64,000 nt of DNA from Haloarcula amylovorans (GTDB lineage: Archaea; Halobacteriota; Halobacteria; Halobacteriales; Haloarculaceae): contig NZ_SRIF01000005.1 of the NCBI RefSeq assembly GCF_004681185.1, positions 121,731-185,730 on the forward strand, written 5' to 3'. Below are positions 45,484 through 55,110 of this stretch, one piece after another. The number at the start of each line of letters is the position of its first letter. Position 1 is the stretch's first letter. The position numbers and the translations under genes are program-made. Under the pieces are notes generated by a model. The model was not told where the DNA came from, ran no database searches, and saw nothing but the letters and a program-made list of their open reading frames with translations.

Positions 45484-46416
45484 TTACAGTTGCGGCGAAG
45501 CGGTAAACAGCACGCGGTCGAGCGTCACCGTCGCGTATGTTCCGATGAATCCCAGCGCGTAGCCCAGCAGATGAACGTAGAGGTTCACGACGCTGTCCAC
45601 GATGATGGGGTCGACCGGAAACGTGGCGACCGGCACCGCGAGGAACAACACCGCCGAAACGACGGCCAGTTCGAAGTAGCCGGTCCGAGCGGCGGCGTCG
45701 GTGAGGGTTGCGCGACTGGGCCACCATTCGCCGACACCCGAGAGCACGTACAACGCGACAGTCAACGTAAGCGCCGCCAACACGCCGAGGAGCGTCACCG
45801 ACAGGAGCCACGTGACCGGGACCATCGTTCCGCGCAACGGGACGGCGACTCGGTGGGCCCGGACGGCGATAAACGTCAGGCCAGTCATCAGCGTCAGCCC
45901 GCTGAAGAAGAGCAGCGGCCCCGTCTGTCGCTCCGGCCCGATGTCGAACTGCCGGTCGAGGTACGCGGCGAGTGCCAGCGGGAGGTAGCCGTAAAACGCC
46001 ATCAGCACGCCCGAGAAGCCGACGCCGACGCTCTGTCGGACGATGGCCAGGTTCAGATACGACAGCGTGAGCGGACAGGCAAGCACCAGCGAAACGAAGA
46101 CGACGCGAAAGCGTCGTCGCTGCCCACTCAGTACGCTCAGGAGGTAGGCCACCGGGACGACGAGTGCGTACACCGCGAGGTTCGTCCCGAGATGGACGGG
46201 CGTCAGGTGGACGAACGGCGAGACGAGCGCCGTCGTGAGCGTCGGGTCCGTATACTCGAAAACGAACGACTCGCGGACGGCCAGCGGAAGCGACGCGACG
46301 GCGAGCAACGCCATCGGGACCGAGAGCAGTAAGCACACGTCGAGCACCGCCGTTCGGTCGTGGACCGTCCGCAAGAGGCTCTCGTCGGCCGTTTCCGTCT
46401 CCTCGCTTGTGTGCAT
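45484..46416 (-). CDS. Rhomboid-like intramembrane serine protease
   Basis: A 310-residue membrane protein with seven or more hydrophobic helices. Rhomboid landmarks: FVHLTPVHLGTNLAVYALV (His and Asn on the helix before the catalytic one), VGVGFSGVLMAFYGYL (GxSG with catalytic Ser) and LYVHLLGYALGFIGTY (His partner plus Gly face). It lies inside the DUF1102/signal-peptidase cluster on the same strand. A role in processing or clearing membrane substrates of that cluster is inference. Confidence 0.75.
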   Translation of the reverse strand: MHTSEETETADESLLRTVHDRTAVLDVCLLLSVPMALLAVASLPLAVRESFVFEYTDPTLTTALVSPFVHLTPVHLGTNLAVYALVVPVAYLLSVLSGQRRRFRVVFVSLVLACPLTLSYLNLAIVRQSVGVGFSGVLMAFYGYLPLALAAYLDRQFDIGPERQTGPLLFFSGLTLMTGLTFIAVRAHRVAVPLRGTMVPVTWLLSVTLLGVLAALTLTVALYVLSGVGEWWPSRATLTDAAARTGYFELAVVSAVLFLAVPVATFPVDPIIVDSVVNLYVHLLGYALGFIGTYATVTLDRVLFTASPQL

Positions 46417-46505
46417 CGCTCGGTCGTCTGCGTTCGTTTCGGTGCCTCCCTCATCTCAGTTGCGGCGGTATCGACGACTCACGCCGGACAGACCACGCGC
46501 GCCCC

Positions 46506-47369
46506 TCAGCCGAAGGCCCGGAACGCGGCGAGTCCGAGCAATATCGCCGCCAGCGATCCGCCGACGAGTCCCAGCGGCCCCGGACTGAACCCGCCGAGTT
46601 CGGTCGGTTCGTCGGCCGTCGGCGGCTCGTCACCCGATCCTGTGTCGTCTTCGTCGGTCGCCGCGGTGTCTGCCCGGTCCGACGCTGTCTCAGTCGTCCT
46701 GCTGTCGGCGTCTCCGCCCGGCGTCTGGCCGGGGGCCGCCGTCGGCGGTTGCGTCGTCGCTGCCAGTTCTTCCGGCTGGGATTCCGGTGTCGCCGTCGTC
46801 TCGGGCGTTTGGCGTGCCGGTTCGTTCGCTTCGACTGCGGCCTCGTTCCGGCTGTTTCCGCGGTCCCGCTGGTCCCGTTGCTCGGCGAGTTCTGCGTGAA
46901 CGGTGAACGTGTCGATGTCTTCGACATCGTGGTCGCCACGCGTATCGACCAGCAAGCCGACCGTGACGCTCTCGTTCGGCTGGAGGACGACGCTGTTCTC
47001 GGCCCGTTCGAGCGAGTCCTCGGGATCGGTGCTACGGTAGAATCGCACGTCGTCGGCGTCGTCTGTCAGCCAGACTTCTGCCTGGCTATCGCCGGTGTAG
47101 GTCATCGTGAACACGCAGTCTATGGGGGTGACGGCGTCGGCATCCACGCCAGCACCGTCGATATACGGGTTGGCGTCGGTCAGCAGGAGTTCTATCTCGT
47201 CGTTCTCGTTCGGGATAGCGTAGTCGCCGTTGGGTGTGTCGGCGGGTGCCATCTCGATGTCTTCGCTCACTGTATCGGTTCCCGATGCGGTAAACGGTAT
47301 TGCGCCGGTCGGGACGAGTATCGCGGCAGATGTAACGGTAGCGACGAGCAGGAGTATGGTTCTATTCAC
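46506..47369 (-). CDS. DUF1102-like secreted protein with stalk and C-terminal anchor
   Basis: A 287-residue protein. An N-terminal hydrophobic signal is followed by a beta domain (about 30-165) whose end, ESVTVGLLVDTRGDHDVEDI, aligns with DSLAVGLHVDTHGASTGEYD in the next gene. This shows common descent, although the GAFTSV signature is altered. A long Thr/Pro/Glu/Asp-rich stalk (about 170-255) and a terminal hydrophobic segment (PGPLGLVGGSLAAILLGLAA) would hold it at the membrane. Within the cluster it is a candidate anchoring subunit. Confidence 0.65.
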   Translation of the reverse strand: MNRTILLLVATVTSAAILVPTGAIPFTASGTDTVSEDIEMAPADTPNGDYAIPNENDEIELLLTDANPYIDGAGVDADAVTPIDCVFTMTYTGDSQAEVWLTDDADDVRFYRSTDPEDSLERAENSVVLQPNESVTVGLLVDTRGDHDVEDIDTFTVHAELAEQRDQRDRGNSRNEAAVEANEPARQTPETTATPESQPEELAATTQPPTAAPGQTPGGDADSRTTETASDRADTAATDEDDTGSGDEPPTADEPTELGGFSPGPLGLVGGSLAAILLGLAAFRAFG

Positions 47370-47503
47370 GGATGATCAGTATTAGTCAGATGTGTTGACT
47401 CCAAATGTCCCTCGTATTGTCATTGTATCACGGTGGTTGAACCCAGTTCAAAGAGACTGAGGTAGTGCCACCACCCCCCAGGTGGTGTGGACCACAACGG
47501 CTC

Positions 47504-48034
47504 TCAGTCGTCAGTGGCTTCAGCGACGATGGTCAGCGTCTCGTCGTACTCTCCGGTCGAAGCGCCGTGCGTATCGACATGGAGTCCGACAGCTAGACTG
47601 TCACCTACTGCGAGAGTCGCCGGGTCATTGCGGAGGACACCGTCCTTATCTACGAGTCCGATGTTGGCTAGGTCGCCATCATAGGTACTGTAGAGGTCAA
47701 CTGGCTGCGTCCCCTGATTGACTACCTCTACGAGATCGTGAAACTCGTAGATAGAGTCTGGGGCGACGCCACCGGCAGCCGAATTTTCGCCGTCCCCGTC
47801 GCCGGGGATCTCAAACGTAATCGTTCGCCCGCCCGTTGAGGACCGTCCGACTGGCTCTCCTGCGACACCTTCGTTCTGGATTGGTTCCAGTCGAAGGAAG
47901 GCTCGAAAGTCATCGGCTACGCTGACGGTAATGGAACGCCGAGCGCTCACGCTGGTGAACGCGCCGGAACCAACCGTCAGTGCTCCGGCCCCTGTGGCGA
48001 TGCCGAATCCGGCCAGAAAGCTACGCCTCTTCAT
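47504..48034 (-). CDS. DUF1102/SipW-type secreted protein
   Basis: A 176-residue protein. The N-terminus MKRRSFLAGFGIATGAGALT is followed by GSGAFTSVSARRSITVSVAD, then a compact acidic beta domain (DFRAFLRLEP ... SIYEFHDLVEVVNQGTQPVDL ... LTIVAEA). The signature after the hydrophobic segment recurs in two other proteins of this cluster and resembles SipW-dependent signal peptides. It is probably exported and cleaved by the neighbouring ER-type signal peptidase. The domain resembles the TasA/camelysin-like beta sandwich in size and arrangement (inference). Confidence 0.75.
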   Translation of the reverse strand: MKRRSFLAGFGIATGAGALTVGSGAFTSVSARRSITVSVADDFRAFLRLEPIQNEGVAGEPVGRSSTGGRTITFEIPGDGDGENSAAGGVAPDSIYEFHDLVEVVNQGTQPVDLYSTYDGDLANIGLVDKDGVLRNDPATLAVGDSLAVGLHVDTHGASTGEYDETLTIVAEATDD

Positions 48035-48049
48035 GACTACTCAGTAGCG

Positions 48050-48658
48050 TTAGTCCCGGTTCCCGTTGACGCGCTCGGCGATAATCGTCACCGTGTACGT
48101 CGTTTCCCCGTCGATAGCGCCGGGATCGGTGACGTACACACCGATGTTTTCGAGCGTCTCGCCAACGCCAAGCGTGTGGTCCCAGTTGGGGTCTTCAGGG
48201 TAGTTTCGAACGGCGAATCCGCCGCCGTTATCGTCCTGCGTTCCTTGCACGTCTTCCGCGTAGATCCCGAGCGGCTCCGGTTCCGTACTCAGGTCAACCC
48301 CGATGTTGACCTCTTGAGTCCCGTTGTTCGTGACGTCAAGGAGGTTGTCGAAGATGGTCGTTGCGTCGTCGTTCACACCGCTCCCTCCAGTCTCACCTTC
48401 TCCTGCTGATTCGTTAGTATTAGTGAAATCGAGGCTGACCGTATTGTCTCCCTCGATGTTCACGTACTCTTCAGCGTTCGGCGTGACGCCACCGTCTTCC
48501 TCGGCTTTCGTGAACTGGAGGAAAGCATTAGCGTCACCAGCGACATCGACTGTGATGTCACGATTCGCGCTCACACTCGTGAACGCGCCGGTACCCATTG
48601 CAGCGGCCGAGCCGGCCGCGAGCGATCCCATTCCGATCAGGAACTTGCGTCGTTGCAT
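48050..48658 (-). CDS. DUF1102/SipW-type secreted protein
   Basis: A 202-residue protein with MQRRKFLIGMGSLAAGSAAA then GTGAFTSVSANRDITVDVAG, and a beta domain (DANAFLQFTKAEED ... IFDNLLDVTNNGTQEVNIGVDL ... YTVTIIAERVNG). It is the close partner of the 47504-48034 protein and is encoded 15 bases upstream of it, so the two are co-transcribed. It is probably the first gene of the minus-strand run; the promoter should lie in 48659-48750. Confidence 0.75.
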   Translation of the reverse strand: MQRRKFLIGMGSLAAGSAAAMGTGAFTSVSANRDITVDVAGDANAFLQFTKAEEDGGVTPNAEEYVNIEGDNTVSLDFTNTNESAGEGETGGSGVNDDATTIFDNLLDVTNNGTQEVNIGVDLSTEPEPLGIYAEDVQGTQDDNGGGFAVRNYPEDPNWDHTLGVGETLENIGVYVTDPGAIDGETTYTVTIIAERVNGNRD

Positions 48659-49028
48659 TGTTTGTATACCTCGGTAGCGCCCACCCCCTACGGGTCAGCG
48701 CTATCTGATGCATGTCCCCCTTCCCCCATTGTAGTAATCTCTTTGACAGGGAAGCTGTGAGTGTTTGAAGGCTGATAGGGGGCGGCTACGGTTCCGAGGA
48801 TGGGAGTCAAACAGTGTTTTCGACCCCATATCGCGCTGCTATCTACGTGGATATCGGTGTTTACAGTCAACTGAAAGCAAGTTGTCCGACGTCGTAACCA
48901 CGTGCGATTCAACCAGTATCATGATAGCTATTCAATGGTTTTATGGTACATGTGGTCTTTTCTACAAATGCACACAGTCGAAGCCGCTTGCAGTCGATCA
49001 CGGTTACTCCCAGGGGTGGGAGGTTAGC
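48659..49028. other. Divergent promoter region of the DUF1102 cluster
   Basis: A 370-base AT-rich gap between the minus-strand DUF1102 run and the plus-strand regulator pair, without a supported gene. It contains TTTGTATACC near the minus-strand start and GGTTTTATGG near 48937 for the plus strand. A Shine-Dalgarno GGAGGT (49019-49024) lies four bases before the regulator start. Confidence 0.55.
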
Positions 49029-49661
49029 ATGAGTAAGGCACACGCAGGATCCAGCAGGGCTGAGTCCCTACAGACGACAGAGGAACAGCAATCAGACGAC
49101 CAGCCGGAGCCGGAACGCGAAACGGACCTCTCGCGCGACGACGCGTTCGAGATGCTGAGCAACCGTCGGCGGCGCTACACGTTACACTATCTACAGGACG
49201 AACAGACCGACGTGACGCTGTCGGACCTCGCAGAACAGGTCGCCGCGTGGGAGAACAACAGCACCGTCCAGGAGATCTCCGCGAGCGAGCGCAAGACGGT
49301 CTACACCTCGCTCCAGCAGTTCCACCTCCCGAAGATGGACGAGACCGGCATCGTCGACTTCGACAGTCGTGCCGGCGAAGTCACGCTCACGGACGCCGCC
49401 GCCGAGTTGGACATCTATCTGGAAGTGGTCGACCGATACGATATCCCGTGGAGTTCGTACTATCTGGGATTCACCCTCTTCGGAACGGCGCTGGTCTCGC
49501 TCTCCTGGCTGGAACTCGGACCGTTCGCCGCGGTACCGTTCGTCGGATGGACCGTCTTCTTGCTCGGGGTGTTTCTCGTCTCGTCCGTCTCGCACTTCCT
49601 GCTCTCCCGGCGGATGCGACTCGGCGTCGACGAGCAACCGCCCGAGGTAAACGATGCGTAG
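49029..49661 (+). CDS. DUF7344-type winged-helix regulator with C-terminal membrane helices
   Basis: A 210-residue protein. An acidic N-terminus (about 1-40) precedes a DNA-binding-like domain with the pattern DDAFEMLSNRRRRYTLHYL ... DVTLSDLAEQVAAWEN ... VYTSLQQFHLPKMDETGIVD (about 40-125), typical of haloarchaeal DUF7344 regulators. Two hydrophobic helices follow (about 148-190). It is thus a membrane-tethered transcription factor candidate. An SD fixes the start. It overlaps the next DUF1102-type gene by 8 bases and is divergent from the main run it may control. Confidence 0.75.
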   Translation: MSKAHAGSSRAESLQTTEEQQSDDQPEPERETDLSRDDAFEMLSNRRRRYTLHYLQDEQTDVTLSDLAEQVAAWENNSTVQEISASERKTVYTSLQQFHLPKMDETGIVDFDSRAGEVTLTDAAAELDIYLEVVDRYDIPWSSYYLGFTLFGTALVSLSWLELGPFAAVPFVGWTVFLLGVFLVSSVSHFLLSRRMRLGVDEQPPEVNDA

Positions 49662-50172
49662 ACGCGTCGCCCTCGCAGTCGTCGCGGTCGCGGCGCTCGC
49701 CTTCGCCGTCGGGAGCGGCGGGTTCAGTTCGGTGACGGCCGACCGGACGACGAGTGTCCACGTCGTCGGCGACGAGGACGCCTACATGGCGCTCGAGTAT
49801 CCCGACGAACCAGTCACGTTGTCGGGCGGCGAGCAGTACGACGACGCCTTCGTCACTGTCCGCAATCAGTTCACCGAGACGGTCAATTTCACCGTCGAGT
49901 ACGACGTTTCGACCAGCGAGGGACTTCGTGCATCCCCGGCCAGGGACACCGTCTCGAACCCGTCGGTCGGCGTCGGTAAGAAACGCGACGTCTCTGTGCA
50001 GTTCGAGTGCCAGTCGAGCGGCGACCACGAGGCCACCGTCACCTTCAGCGCACAGGCTGACGGTTCAGACGTCTCCGCCGAGACGACCGAACCACGAACG
50101 GTCGAGTACGACATCGGTTGTTCGTCGGCCACCGACACAGCGACGACAGAGCAAACGACCGCTGGGGCCTGA
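49654..50172 (+). CDS. DUF1102/SipW-type secreted protein (third signature copy)
   Basis: A 172-residue protein. MRRRVALAVVAVAALAFAV is followed by GSGGFSSVTADRTTSVHVVG and DEDAYMALEYPDEP, matching the two minus-strand members. A beta domain (VTVRNQFTETVNFTVEYDV ... VTFSAQADG) and a short Thr-rich tail complete it. The 8-base overlap with the membrane regulator implies coupled translation, as expected for a sensor and its extracytoplasmic partner, or simply one operon. Confidence 0.7.
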   Translation: MRRRVALAVVAVAALAFAVGSGGFSSVTADRTTSVHVVGDEDAYMALEYPDEPVTLSGGEQYDDAFVTVRNQFTETVNFTVEYDVSTSEGLRASPARDTVSNPSVGVGKKRDVSVQFECQSSGDHEATVTFSAQADGSDVSAETTEPRTVEYDIGCSSATDTATTEQTTAGA

Positions 50173-50205
50173 AACACTTACCCCGATGCGGGCCCTATCT
50201 CGGCT

Positions 50206-50538
50206 ATGGCTGCTGCCGACCACGACCGGCCCGTCACGGTTCGGACGCGCACGGAACTCGACGACGTGTTAGCGGACCACGACCGCGTGCTGGTGATGGT
50301 CCGAACCGCTGGCTGTGCCATCTGCCAGTCGATGGAACCGATTCTCGACAACGTCGCCCGAGCGACCGACGCGGTCGTCGTCGTCTTCAATCCGAAGGAG
50401 GATTTAGACGCCGTCGAAGCCTTCGACGTCCGGAGCGTCCCGACGTTCCTGCTGTTCGTCGACGGGGAACTGAGAGACCGCCGCGCCGACGGGTTCGTCC
50501 CCACGGCGGAGCTCGTGGCGTTCGTCGAATCGGGCTGA
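50206..50538 (+). CDS. Thioredoxin-like protein
   Basis: A 110-residue thioredoxin fold. Active site AGCAICQSMEPILDNVA (CxxC = CAIC, residues 36-39), then the cis-Pro segment VRSVPTFLLFVDGEL. The CAIC active site differs from the classical CGPC. It is probably a cytoplasmic disulfide reductase; its partner is unknown. Confidence 0.9.
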   Translation: MAAADHDRPVTVRTRTELDDVLADHDRVLVMVRTAGCAICQSMEPILDNVARATDAVVVVFNPKEDLDAVEAFDVRSVPTFLLFVDGELRDRRADGFVPTAELVAFVESG

Positions 50539-50688
50539 GAGGAAATTCCCGTTCGCGGGTCTCGATACTGCTCGTGACGTGCGCCGCTACGCTTTGCCGA
50601 AGGGTGTCTTCGTTCTCGCCCCTCGCTGCTCACGGCTTCCTCTGGTCACCGTTCGCTCTCCGAGGTTCTTCGCTAGCTCAGAACTGCG

Positions 50689-51117
50689 TTACACTCGAAC
50701 CGTCGTAACGGGAACCGGCGAGCGACGGACGACCTTCTCGGCGACACTACCGATGAGGTAGTGATCGAGCCCGGTGCGGCCGTGGGTTCCCATGACGACG
50801 AGGTCTATCCCTTCGTCTTCGACGTACTCCAGAATCTCCGTCCGAGGGACGCCCTCTCTGACGACCGTCTCCACCGCGATGGCGTCGGGAAGTTCGGCGA
50901 CGGTGTCTTCTACGGCCTCCGTCGCGCGCTCCGATTCGGCTTCCGTCCACGCCTCCGAGGAGAGGCCGCTGGTGGGGCTCTCGAAGCGGTTGCGTGTGTC
51001 GAGGACGGAGAGGACGTGAACGGTGGCGTCGAACGACTGGGCGAAGTTCCCGGCATGTTCGGCGGCTGCGGCGATCCCGTCGCTGCCGTCGGTCGGGAGC
51101 AAGATATGGTCGTACAT
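50689..51117 (-). CDS. Universal stress protein (UspA family)
   Basis: A 142-residue UspA domain starting MYDHILLPTDGSDGIAAAAEHA. It ends with the ATP-binding motif MGTHGRTGLDHYLIGSVAEKVVR. It lies 24 bases downstream of the TauE gene on the same strand, so the pair may be co-transcribed. Confidence 0.93.
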   Translation of the reverse strand: MYDHILLPTDGSDGIAAAAEHAGNFAQSFDATVHVLSVLDTRNRFESPTSGLSSEAWTEAESERATEAVEDTVAELPDAIAVETVVREGVPRTEILEYVEDEGIDLVVMGTHGRTGLDHYLIGSVAEKVVRRSPVPVTTVRV

Positions 51118-51141
51118 GTCCCGACGGTGAACGCCCGGACG

Positions 51142-52236
51142 TTAGAATGCACCGCCGGCCATCAGGAACAGCGCCACGGCGATGATGCCGAACAGCCCGC
51201 CGACGCCCTTCTTGATGATTTCCGTGTCCAGCGCCGCCGAGACGTAGGGGGCGATCTGACCGCCCGTGGCGGCCGCAGGCGCAGTCCAGATGACCATGTT
51301 CCAGTGGGTCGAAGCGAGGTTGATACTGTGCCCGCCTGGGACTAGTCCACCGCCGAAGACGTGAACCAGCGACGCGAGAATGGCCGTCGTGGCGACGATG
51401 ATGTGGTTGGTTCCGATGGCGACACGGACCGGAACGTTCGTCCGGAGCATCGAGATGATACCGAGTTCGCCGATACCGAATCCGGCCAGCCCTTGGAAGA
51501 TGCCGCCGATGCTGTAGTTGACGAACCGTTCGAGGTAGCCGCCGTGGGAGTAGCCGTAGTCGTTGCCGTCGCGGTCGACACGCGTGACGGCTCCCGAGTC
51601 GTCTTTCTCGACGCCGGCCGGACCGAGTTTGTCGTCGTCGTCCGGCAGTCTGTCGTCGGTCCCGCCGTCGGCCGAAACGCCTGCCTCGTCACCACTGGCG
51701 TCGGGTTCTTCGTGGTCGAGATTGGCCTTGAACAGCAGATAGGATGCCGCTAAGAGTGCGATACCGAGCAGTGCGTGGAACACCGGTGCGGGGATGATAA
51801 AGGAGAGCAACGCCCCGGCAATGACGAACGGAATCGCGCCGCCGACGAGAGAGAGCGCTAGTCGGCGGTCGACCAGCCCGTACTGGATGAACGCGAGCGA
51901 CGAACTCGACAGGCCAAAGGACTCGCTGATGAGGCCGATCTTCACGAGCTGTTCGGGTTCCAACTCGAAGGCGAACAGCGGGAAGATAAAGATGAGGAAC
52001 GGCACGAACAGCGCCGACCCGCTGATGCCGACGGTGTTGACGATGGTCGCGCCGACGATGAACGCGAGGAACAGCCACCAGTACTCCAGCCAGTAGCTGG
52101 TTCCGGGGTCAGCGGGCGACGTGGGCGCGAAGAAGTAGACGCCCACCACGAACGCCAGCGGCGCGAGGAACACGAAGACGTGCTGGTACTTCAGAAACGT
52201 CTTTTGGATGCTCCCGGTGGATGACGACGATGTCAT
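51142..52236 (-). CDS. TauE/SafE-family membrane transporter
   Basis: A 364-residue protein with eight or more membrane helices in two related halves. The N-terminal half has AFIVGATIVNTVGISGSALFVPFLI and the C-terminal half FQGLAGFGIGELGIISMLRTNVPVRVAIGTNHIIV, the TauE/SafE hallmark. A hydrophilic acidic loop (about residues 175-225) separates them. The family exports sulfite, sulfoacetate or related anions; substrate unknown here. Confidence 0.85.
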   Translation of the reverse strand: MTSSSSTGSIQKTFLKYQHVFVFLAPLAFVVGVYFFAPTSPADPGTSYWLEYWWLFLAFIVGATIVNTVGISGSALFVPFLIFIFPLFAFELEPEQLVKIGLISESFGLSSSSLAFIQYGLVDRRLALSLVGGAIPFVIAGALLSFIIPAPVFHALLGIALLAASYLLFKANLDHEEPDASGDEAGVSADGGTDDRLPDDDDKLGPAGVEKDDSGAVTRVDRDGNDYGYSHGGYLERFVNYSIGGIFQGLAGFGIGELGIISMLRTNVPVRVAIGTNHIIVATTAILASLVHVFGGGLVPGGHSINLASTHWNMVIWTAPAAATGGQIAPYVSAALDTEIIKKGVGGLFGIIAVALFLMAGGAF

Positions 52237-52319
52237 TGAAGCTTGAACCCTGTTTTGGAAACTCGGGTATAAGTGCGTTATTGTCTGTTCCGTCGTTTCG
52301 ACTCATCAATAGTGCAAAA

Positions 52320-52363
52320 CTCGCAGGATGCGAGCAATACTGCAGTAGTTACGACAATTCGTA
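52320..52363. promoter_or_regulatory. Inverted repeats in a divergent promoter region
   Basis: CTCGCA-GGA-TGCGAG (52320-52334) and TACGA-CAAT-TCGTA (52350-52363) lie between the TauE gene and the small plus-strand ORF, in an AT-rich gap. Either could be an operator for the divergent genes. Confidence 0.35.
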
Positions 52364-52430
52364 CTCGCTCGCGTACGCGTTCTCAAAATCCCTAATGTTT
52401 ATTGTATCGGCCGTGATATTCTATACCGTA

Positions 52431-52610
52431 ATGAGTTTTCCCGAGGGACCAATCGAGACAGAGCAGGACGACAGTCACGACGCAGTCGATCCTGCCCCGA
52501 CGGACGGGTTCGTCGCGGGGGTCACTCGGGCGATTCGGAAGCACGTAGCGACGTGGCCGGGCCGCTACGTCGAGATGCGCGTCGAAGCCCGTTCCCCGCG
52601 TCAGAAGTAG
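52431..52610 (+). CDS. Small hypothetical protein
   Basis: A 59-residue soluble protein. The N-terminal half is acidic (MSFPEGPIETEQDDSHDAVD) and the C-terminal half basic/amphipathic (VTRAIRKHVATWPGRYVEM). No family recognised. The AT-rich TTTATT near 52398 would give a leaderless start at this ATG; it is supported mainly by that promoter. Confidence 0.4.
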   Translation: MSFPEGPIETEQDDSHDAVDPAPTDGFVAGVTRAIRKHVATWPGRYVEMRVEARSPRQK

Positions 52611-52706
52611 CACCGCGTTCAGCAGACGGTTTCTTCGAGTAAATCCCGACGAGCGGCCGCTCTCCCGACGTGGCGGCGTGCTCGGCTCGCTTGGCGAAAC
52701 GACTAA

Positions 52707-53657
<951 letters not shown>

Positions 53658-53663
53658 GCCGAC

Positions 53664-54299
53664 TCAGGTGCCTTCGACCAGTCGTCGGAGCTGTTCGGGT
53701 GGCACTGCACCGCGTGCAGCGTGGCCGTCGTAAGCGAACGTCGGAACCCCGGTGACGCCCTGTTGCCGGGCCGCCGCGAACCGCTCGTGGATATCTTCGC
53801 GCAGCGAATCGTCGTCGAGTGCCGAGCGGACCACATCGGCGTCGACGCCGGCCTCGGTCGCGAGTTCGACCAGGACGTCCGCGTCACCGATGTCGCGGCC
53901 CTCCTGCCAGAGCGCCTCGAAGACCGATTTGTCGAATGCTAGCCACGTTTCGTAGGCCTCGCGTTCTTTCAGCGCGTAGGAGACGACCTGCGCGGGCAGT
54001 GAATCGATATCGGTGGCGATGTCGAGGTCCATCTCCACGTCGTACTGCTCTTGAAGACGTCGGACACCCTGTTTGGCCTCTTCGTAGTACTCCTCGTCTT
54101 TCCCGTCGTCCACGGAGTGGTCGATGCTCCCGTCGGGGTTGCGCTTCTGACTCCGCAGGTCGTAGGGATGCCAGTCGACCTCGAGTGCGGTCTCTCGCTG
54201 CGCCTGATACTGCCGGAGCGACTCGCGGCCGAGGTAGCAGAACGGACAGACGTAATCGGAGTACACTGTGATGCGTTCGTCGGTCGATGTCTCGCTCAT
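53664..54299 (-). CDS. DsbA-family FrnE-like oxidoreductase
   Basis: A 211-residue cytoplasmic thioredoxin-fold protein with a helical insert. CxxC active site: VYSDYVCPFCYLGRESLRQY near residues 12-31; cis-Pro segment GVTGVPTFAYDGHAARGAVPPEQL near the end. FrnE-like DsbA proteins act in disulfide isomerisation and stress responses in other organisms. Confidence 0.9.
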   Translation of the reverse strand: MSETSTDERITVYSDYVCPFCYLGRESLRQYQAQRETALEVDWHPYDLRSQKRNPDGSIDHSVDDGKDEEYYEEAKQGVRRLQEQYDVEMDLDIATDIDSLPAQVVSYALKEREAYETWLAFDKSVFEALWQEGRDIGDADVLVELATEAGVDADVVRSALDDDSLREDIHERFAAARQQGVTGVPTFAYDGHAARGAVPPEQLRRLVEGT

Positions 54300-54485
54300 G
54301 CCCCAAGTCTATCGGCCGGTCCCTAAAGAGAGGGGTCCGGTCGTGTTCGACCCGCGCACATCCTCAGAGCACGAGTGCACCTTACCGACCGTTCTCGGAT
54401 GCACGTTTCCACGGACGACGGGAAGCCCAACACCACCGCTCTCTCTTGGTAGGCGACTCGTTCCCGAATGCAACGACCGGGCTTG

Positions 54486-54490
54486 TTTAA
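54486..54490 (+). promoter_or_regulatory. TATA box of the ferritin-like gene
   Basis: TTTAA is centred 27 bases before the ATG at 54515, so the transcript is probably leaderless. Confidence 0.5.
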
Positions 54491-54514
54491 GTCTCGGTCG
54501 TCAAAGAGGACTGT

Positions 54515-54970
54515 ATGGCAGACGATAGCGTCATCGACCTGCTGCGACAGGCCTACGGCGACGAGATGGAGACGGTCATGAACTACCAGACCAACGCCAT
54601 CGCTCTTGATGGCGTCCGCGCCGAAGAGATAAAGGAGAGCCTCCGAGAGGACATCCAGGAGGAACTCGGCCACGCAGAACAGCTCGGCCAGCGGCTCAAG
54701 CAACTCGACGCCCAGTTGCCAGGGTCCTCGGAGTTCGTCGCCCGACAGGACTCGCTGCAACCCCCGGAGAACACGACCGACGTGTTGGCGGTCATCGAGG
54801 GCGTCCTCGACGCCGAGAACGACGCCATCCAGACGTACCGCGACCTCGTAGACGCCGCCGAGGAGGCCGACGATCCGGTGACGGAGGACCTCGCGGTCAC
54901 CCTCCTCGCCGACGAGGAGGCCCACCGCGCGGAGTTCCGCGGCTTCCGTAAAGAGTACCGCAACGACTGA
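54515..54970 (+). CDS. Ferritin-like diiron protein
   Basis: A 151-residue four-helix bundle. Metal-ligand motifs recur in two halves: GDEMETVMNYQTNAI then DIQEELGHAEQLGQRL, and DAENDAIQTYRDLVDAAE then LADEEAHRAEFRGF (two ExxH pairs plus lone Glu). The length and pattern fit a haloarchaeal bacterioferritin/Dps-related family involved in iron handling or oxidative protection. Next to the DsbA/FrnE gene, divergently. Confidence 0.88.
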   Translation: MADDSVIDLLRQAYGDEMETVMNYQTNAIALDGVRAEEIKESLREDIQEELGHAEQLGQRLKQLDAQLPGSSEFVARQDSLQPPENTTDVLAVIEGVLDAENDAIQTYRDLVDAAEEADDPVTEDLAVTLLADEEAHRAEFRGFRKEYRND

Positions 54971-55110
54971 GCCTGATACTACAGTTTTCGATCGACGTTT
55001 CTCGCCGCCCCGTAACATCGTCTTATCGTGTGGTAGGGTCGTCTCGTCGCTGCGCCATCCGCAGTTGCGCCAGTATAACAATGCCGCTCGTCTGGGCATG
55101 TATCACTGCA

